A DNA stretch of 64,000 nucleotides from Rebecca billardiae RCC1528 (lineage: Eukaryota > Haptophyta). This document shows, one piece after another, positions 57,669-64,000 of the stretch. Location of the stretch: positions 2,790,001 through 2,854,000 of the forward strand of contig OZ251225.1 of the NCBI GenBank assembly GCA_965240325.2, in the 5' to 3' direction. The translations under genes were made by a program, and so were the position numbers. A model generated the notes under the pieces. That model was not told the DNA's origin, did no database searches, and saw only the letters and a list, made by a program, of their open reading frames with translations. Within the stretch, counting starts at the first letter, position 1. Each line of letters opens with the position of its first letter.

Positions 57669-60600
57669 ATGGAGCCCGGCGGCGACGCGGGGCACTTCAC
57701 CGCCGGATTCGGCGGTGGGGGGCTGCCGCGCGATGCCGCGGGCTCGATCAAGAGCCGATTATACTCGTACGGGCCGCAGAAGCCGAACGCTCTGCTCTCG
57801 CGGCCTGGTGCGATCCGACCGCGCGCGTCTGTGCCGCAGGGCCAGGCAGCGCCGATGAGCGGTGGCACCAAGCAGAATGGGCACTCCACGCTGCCCAAGG
57901 TGCTGCAGGCGAAGGCGGGCGTCACGCCGGCACCTCGCCCGCCGGGCGCCGTGGGCCCGGCCGCCATGTCGCGCAGCTTTGGGGACAACATCGCAACGTT
58001 CTCGAGCGCCAAACCCAGCTCGGGCGTGGTGACGGCCGCCGACGGCACAGTGATCGAGGCGGCACCGATCCCGCTCGTGCAGCTGAAGCGGCGCGCGGAG
58101 GCGGCGGAGGAGGCGCGCAAGCGCATGGTGCGAGCCCCGCCGACCGACGCCGCCGACGACCCGGCGCGCGCGCGGCGCAGCGGGAATGGTGTGGATGACA
58201 CCGCCAACGCCAACGAGGCCAGCAAGCAGCCGCGGCGCAACGACCCGTTCTGGTTCATCCAGATGCTGCGCACCGAGCTGTCGAACAACGAGTTCGCGTA
58301 CATGAACGTCGCGGACACGGAGGGCACCAGCTTCGACCCGTACAACCTGCGCATCGTCCCGTTCAACGAGGTGAACGAGTCGAACCACTACACGATTAGC
58401 GAGGCGGGCGTCACGCACTGCTTCCGCAAGGGCAACCAGGAGTTCGCCGAGTTCACGCCGCTCGAGCAGTGGGAGAACGAGTGCTACCTCTTCCAGGAGG
58501 TGATGGAGATCCCATTCTTCAAGCGGTGCGCGCGCGGGGCGGCGTGCGGCGCGCCAGGGGCGCTCGGCCGCGCGCGGGGCGTGGCGCGTCAGACTGCTGC
58601 GCGTGCTCACGCGATTGCTCGCGCCGGCCGGCCGCGCTCGCTCGCGCGCGCGCGCGCCGCGCGCGCAGGTACCACGCGTGGAAGTCGTACTACGTGTGGA
58701 AGAAGAACATCCAGTCGGACAAGATCTCGATGTGCAAGCAGGTGCTGACCGCAAACCTCTTCGTGCTCAACAGCACGTTCCAGCCCTCGCTGATGCGCGT
58801 GCGCGACCTGTGCGTGCAGCTCTCGACCGAGCGGCTGCACGACATCAAGCCCGGCCGCACGTACACGCTCGCGGAGTTCGAGGAGGCGCAGATCGCGCAC
58901 AAGGCGGAGACGAACAGCAAGCTGCAGGCGTTCTTCGAGGAGGTCAAGCTCGCGGTGCAGGAGGCCTGCGACCAGGCCATCGCCATCTTCGAGGCCGAGA
59001 TCGCCGCGGCCGACGGCGCGAGCGGCGCGGACGGGCTCGCGGCGACGATGACGCCGGGCTCGCCGCCCAAGCGCTCGTTCCTGCAGCAGGCGCAGCTGCG
59101 CAGCGTGTGCACGAAGATCACGAACTACATCCGCGTGGTGGACTACATCGTGCTCTCCACGCTGCACGGCCTCCTCATGTCCTCGCTCACCGACCTGCTC
59201 GGCCACTTCGAGTCGGTGCCCGTCGGACCCAAGCTGGAGCCGGAGCCGGCCGCGCCGGGCGAGGAGAGCGCCGCGCTCACGCGCGCGGCCAAGGCGTCCA
59301 AGTACACGCCGCTCTTCCTGGTGGAGGTGTACTTCGAGGCTCTGGAGAAGACGATCGAGTTCTCCCCCGCCGGCGCCGAGTTCGCCACCAAGATCGACGC
59401 GAGCATCGCCGAGTTCGTCGGGATGGTGCGCACGGTCGGCACGCTGATCTCGGACGAGGTGTTCCGCGACTACACGCAGCCGTACATCAACGGCCGGCAG
59501 GACACGGTCGAGGTGTCGGAGGGGTTCGACATCGTCGGGCTGATCGAGGAGAACGAGGACTACTCCGACGCGGTCGACGCGATCAAGGTCGCCTTCGACG
59601 CCCACTTCAACGAGGTCGTCGAGTACGTGCAGGTCTTCGAGCCGCACAAGGAGATCTACCTCGCCAACTCGCACGAGTTCCACGTGCAGGCGCTGTGGGA
59701 CGCGGGGCTGCCCGTCTTCAAGGAGCACCTCGACCGCTTCGTGGAGCAGGAGGCGCTGCTCGACTCGATCCCGCTGAAGGCGACGATCGGCATCTTCTGC
59801 GCCCAGAACACCAAGCTGCGCGAGCTCTTCCTCCCGTCGCCGCGCATGTGCCTCGAGCAGATCCACAAGCTGCTGCCGCAGATCGGCGCCGACCTCAACT
59901 CCAAGCTGCTCAACGAGACGCAGCACGCGTACGAGAAGCTCTCGAAGCAGCCGGCGGACGTGGCGGAGTTCGTGGAGTACTCGAACTTCTTGAACGAGAC
60001 GAACGGCCGGCAGAAGGAGTTCGGCGACCGCTGGTCCGCCATCGAGGCGCTCTACGCGCTGATGGGCGAGTACAGCGTGAGCGTGCCCGAACAGGACGAG
60101 GCGTCGCGCAAGATGATGGAGCAGTCGCTCAGCCAGCTGCGGTACCAGGTGGCGGTGGTCGAGTCGGCGCAGGAGGAGAAGACGACGCAGTTCACCGACG
60201 ACATCGACAAGGGGATCGCCGACCTGCGCACGCGCGCCGACGCGCTCCTCGCCGACGCGGAGGACGCCAAGCTGTACGACGGCGGCACGGACGTGTCGGA
60301 GGCGATGGACCTGATCAAGAACCTCTACGGAACACTCGAGGAGCTCGAGGCGGACTCGCGCCGGTTCGGCGAGTACCAGGAGATCCTGAAGGTGCCGGTG
60401 ACGCGGTACGACGAGGTGGACAACGTGGCGCACAACCTCAAGCTCAAGCGCTCGCTGTGGCACTCGCTCGACGACTGGTCCTCGCAGACGGAGGAGTGGG
60501 TGCACGCGCCGTTTGAGCAGCTCAACGTCGACACGATGAACGCGTACGTGCAGAAGGTCGACAAGGTGTGCAAGCAGTGCGAGAAGGGGCTGCCCGACAA

Positions 60601-63600
60601 CACGGTGCTGCCGATCCTCAAGGAGAAGGTCGAGACGTTCAAGTCGATCGTGCCGATCATCGACGCGCTGCGCAACGCCGCGCTGCGCGACCGGCACTGG
60701 ACGCAGATCGAGGACACGATCCACTCCAAGGTCGAGCGCGGCGACGGCTTCACGCTCGGCTACCTGCTCGAGCTGTCGGTGAACGAGTACCGCGAGGAGA
60801 TCGAGCAGATCTCGGTGCGCGCGACGCAGGAGAACATCCTGGAGGAGATGCTCGCCAAGGTGAAGGCGATGTGGGCCAACCAGGAGTTCATCGTCAACCC
60901 GTACAAGGAGTCGAAGGACGTGTTCATCCTCGGCTCGCTCGAGGAGGTCACGACCGTGCTCGAGGAGACGCAGGTGCTCGTGCAGACGATCCTCGGCTCG
61001 CGCTTCGTCGGCCCGCTGCAGCAGGCCGTGGACGAGTGGGACAAGCGGCTCCGCCTCTTCTCCGACACGATGGACGAGTGGCTGCAGTGCCAGCGCCAGT
61101 GGATGTACCTCGAGTCGATCTTCGGCTCGGGCGGCGACATCATGAAGCAGCTGCCGCAGGAGACCAAGATGTTCAAGACCGTCGACGCGTTCTGGAAGGA
61201 CACGATGAAGAAGACGAACGTGGACCCGTCCGCGCTCAAGGCGGCCACCGCGAAGGGGCTGCTCGAGCACTTCCAAAAGTCGAACGGCGTGCTCGACAAG
61301 ATCCAGAAGAACCTCGAGGACTACCTCGAGTCGAAGCGCGCGCTCTTCCCGCGCTTCTTCTTCCTGTCGAACGACGAGCTGCTCGAGATCCTGGCGGAGG
61401 CGAAGAACCCGCTCGCCGTGCAGCCGCACCTGATCAAGTGCTTCGACAACATCAAGATGCTCGAGTTCGGCGACCACCCGCAGACGCCCGACATCCTCGC
61501 GATGGTCTCGGGCGAGGGCGAGCGCATCCCGATGGGCAAGAACCTCAAGGTTCGGGGCGAGGTCGAGAGCTGGCTCGGGCTCGTCGAGGAGAACATGATC
61601 TCGTCGCTGCGCAAGCTGATGAAGCAGGGGTGGATGGACTACGAGGAGCAGGAGCGGCTGCCGTGGGTCCGCTCGCACGCCTCGCAGATCGTGCTCACCG
61701 TCGCCAACATCTACTGGGCCAAGTCGATCACGTCGTCGCTCACGGCCGCGGACGCGGGCGAGTCGAGCTACTCGCCTGTCGACAACCTGCGCGCGTCGCA
61801 CCAGAGCCAGGTGGAGCAGCTGAACAGCCTGGCGGAGGCGGTGGCGGGCGAGCTGAGCGAGATCGAGCGGCGCACGATCGTCGCGCTCATCACCGGCGAC
61901 GTGCACAACCGCGACATCACGCAGGCGCTGATCGACGAGGACACGGACGACCAATCCAACTTCACGTGGCAGATGCAGCTGCGCTACTACTGGGACCTCG
62001 ACGAGGACGACTGCCTCGTGCACCAGGTGAACGCGATCGTGCACTACGGGTACGAGTACCAGGGCGCGACCACGCGCCTCGTGATCACGCCGCTCACCGA
62101 CCGCTGCTGGATGACGCTCATCGGCGGGCTGCACCTCAAGCTCGGCGGCGCGCCCGCCGGGCCGGCCGGCACGGGCAAGACGGAGTCGGTCAAGGACCTC
62201 GCAAAGGGCATCGGCCGGCAGTGCGTCGTGTTCAACTGCTCGGACCAGCTGGACTACAAGATGATGGGCAAGCTCTTCGCCGGCGTCGCGCAGACCGGCT
62301 GCTGGATCTGCCTCGACGAGTTCAACCGCATCGACATCGAGGTGCTCTCGGTCGTCGCGCAGCAGCTGCTGCACATCCGGATCGCGCTGCTCGCCGAGAA
62401 GGAGCTCTTCATGTTCGAGGGGCGCGAGATGCGGCTCAAGCCGACGGAGGGCGTGTTCATCACGATGAACCCGGGGTACGCCGGGCGCACCGAGCTGCCC
62501 GACAACCTCAAGGCGCTCTTCCGCCCCGTCTCGATGATGGTGCCCGACTACGCGCTGATCGCAGAGATCATGCTCTACGCAGAGGGCTTCCTCGAGGCGC
62601 GCAACCTCGCGCAGAAGATGGTCAAGATGTACAAGCTGTGCTCGGAGCAGCTCTCGCAGCAGGACCACTACGACTACGGGATGCGGCAGGTCAAGTCGGT
62701 GCTCGTGATGGCCGGCGGGCAGAAGCGCGACAACCCCGACGTGCACGAGAACATCTCGCTGATCCGCGCGATGCGCGAGGCGAACGTGCCGCGCTTCCTT
62801 TCACAAGACCTGCCGCTCTTCGAGGCGATCATCTCCGACCTGTACCCGAACATCGACGTGCCCGAGGTGGACTACGGCGCGCTGCAGGCGTCGATCGAGG
62901 ACACGATGCGCGCCAACAACCAGCAGGTCATCGAGCGCGCCACCATCAAGGTGATCGAGCTCTACCAGACGTTCAACGTGCGGTTTGGCGTGATGCTGGT
63001 CGGACCGACCGGCGGCGGCAAGACGACGTGCTACAAGACGCTGCAGCAGGCGCTGATCAAGCTGAAGGAGCAGCACCCGGGGCAGAATCCGAACTACCAG
63101 GACGTGAACACGTACACCTTCAACCCCAAGTGCATCTCGATGGGCGAGCTCTACGGCGAGTTCAACGAGCTCACGCAGGAGTGGAAGGACGGGATCGCGT
63201 CGTCGTTCATCCGGCAGGCCGTCTCGTACACCGGCCAGAACGACGACTTCCAGTGGGTCGTCTTCGACGGGCCGGTGGACGCGCTGTGGATCGAGAACAT
63301 GAACACGGTGCTCGACGACAACATGCTGCTCTGCCTCGCCAACGGCGAGCGCATCAAGCTCAACAAGAAGATGCACATGCTCTTCGAGGTGCAGGACCTC
63401 GCCGTCGCGTCGCCCGCGACCGTCTCGCGCTGCGGCATGGTCTACATCTCGCCCGACGTGGTGGGCTGGCGGCCGCTCGCGCTGTCGTGGCTCGCGGACG
63501 ACAAGGCGGGCGTGGCGTCGCTGCTCAAGCCCGAGCACACCACCCACCTCCTCGCGCTCTTCGACGCGTACGTGCCCGCCGGCCTCGAGTGGGTGTCGCG

Positions 63601-64000
63601 GCACGCGAAGGAGCACATCCCGACTGTCGAGATGCAGAACGTGGTCTCGCTGATGCACCTCTTCCGCTCGCTGCTGCCCGAGGCGAAGGTGGACCTCGGC
63701 GCGCCGGCGGAGGCGGCGCTGCCGCTGATCAACACGCTCTTCGCCTTCTGCTTCGTCTGGTCGCTCGGCGGCACCTTCGACGAGACCGCGTGGCCCGAGT
63801 TCGACACGTTCGTGCGCGAGAAATTCGCAGAGCACACGTCCTTCCCGCCCTCGGGCGACGTGCACGACTTCTACGTCGAGCTGCCGCAGGGCGAGCTGCG
63901 GCCGTGGGCGGACGTGATGCCCAGCTTCCAGTACGACCCGTCGATGCCCTACTTCAACCTCCTCGTGCCGACCACCGACACGGTGCGCTTTGCGTACATC
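57669..64000 (+). CDS. Axonemal dynein heavy chain, single-headed inner-arm (DNAH6-like), 5' part
   Basis: Two exons are seen: 57669-58525 and 58669 onward past the right edge, with a 143-nt intron (GTGCGC...CAG, phase 2). 2063 residues are present, about half of a usual ~4000. Residues 1-190 are Pro/Ala-rich and disordered. The tail domain then starts (EFAYMNVADTEGTSFDPYNL, HYTISEAGVTHCF, LFQEVMEIPFFKRYHAWKSY, YVWKKNIQS), and this pattern resembles inner-arm DNAH6-type chains. The linker and AAA ring follow: AAA1 Walker A GPAGTGKTES (~residue 1450) with CLDEFNR Walker B, and AAA2 Walker A GPTGGGKTTC (~residue 1731) with VVFDGPVDALWIENM. KMMGKLFAGVAQTGCWICLD is characteristic of axonemal chains. 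AAA3-6, the stalk and the microtubule-binding domain lie outside the window. It powers flagellar beating. Confidence 0.95.

Noticed and set aside
58607-62746. Minus-strand open frame of 1379 codons rich in Leu, Glu, Arg, His and Val
   Set aside because: It is the antisense of the dynein heavy chain exon 2, whose plus frame carries both P-loops and Walker B motifs.

Overview
This is a piece of nuclear DNA from a GC-rich, flagellated, probably photosynthetic protist. The clues are 20 short spliceosomal introns (87 to 241 nt), eukaryote-only proteins (Sec16, an FG nucleoporin, NatC catalytic subunit, Dcp1, URI prefoldin, NF-YA), flagellar proteins (axonemal dynein heavy chain, SHIPPO-repeat protein), and a plant-type dehydratase/dehydrogenase for Phe/Tyr synthesis. 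One protein has a signal-peptide-plus-basic-region leader of the sort used for complex (secondary) plastids. A haptophyte, perhaps Pavlovales-like, fits best, but this is inference; the sequence does not settle the lineage. Layout, 0-24 kb: a truncated tandem paralogue and a full copy of a secreted SAM-methyltransferase-like gene; a signal-peptide ubiquitin-like/STI1 protein head-to-head with a mitochondrial carrier; an orphan multi-pass membrane protein; a bifunctional prephenate/arogenate dehydratase-dehydrogenase head-to-head with a small basic protein; a 1372-residue FG nucleoporin with an N-terminal membrane anchor and basic tail; a betaine-aldehyde-type dehydrogenase; a DUF2306-like membrane protein; and an NF-YA-like CCAAT factor. 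24-32.5 kb is one six-exon Sec16 gene whose first exon encodes a giant Gln/Tyr/Gly-rich prion-like repeat. 32.8-44 kb: NAA30 acetyltransferase, a SHIPPO-repeat flagellar protein, a Cys-rich type I membrane protein, a poorly defined orphan, a plastid-type membrane protein head-to-head with a long-chain acyl-CoA synthetase. 46-64 kb: mitochondrial EF-Ts, a secreted beta-propeller-like protein, an F-box/Kelch protein, a sulfotransferase-like protein, an unknown helical protein only 48 bp from Dcp1, URI prefoldin, and the first 2063 residues of an inner-arm-type dynein heavy chain running off the right edge. Genes are GC-rich and compact and are often in divergent pairs sharing a 48-314 bp promoter region. 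They are separated by AT-rich stretches with TA and GTAT microsatellites, small tandem duplications, and a dispersed inverted-repeat family of about 42 bp. No rRNA, tRNA, CRISPR array, integrase or autonomous transposon was recognised. Introns were placed by reading frame, conserved domain continuity and splice consensus; over half of them use an unusual GTGCG donor, and 19 of 20 end in CAG. Start codons given here are ATG; upstream in-frame GTG/TTG extensions were discarded.
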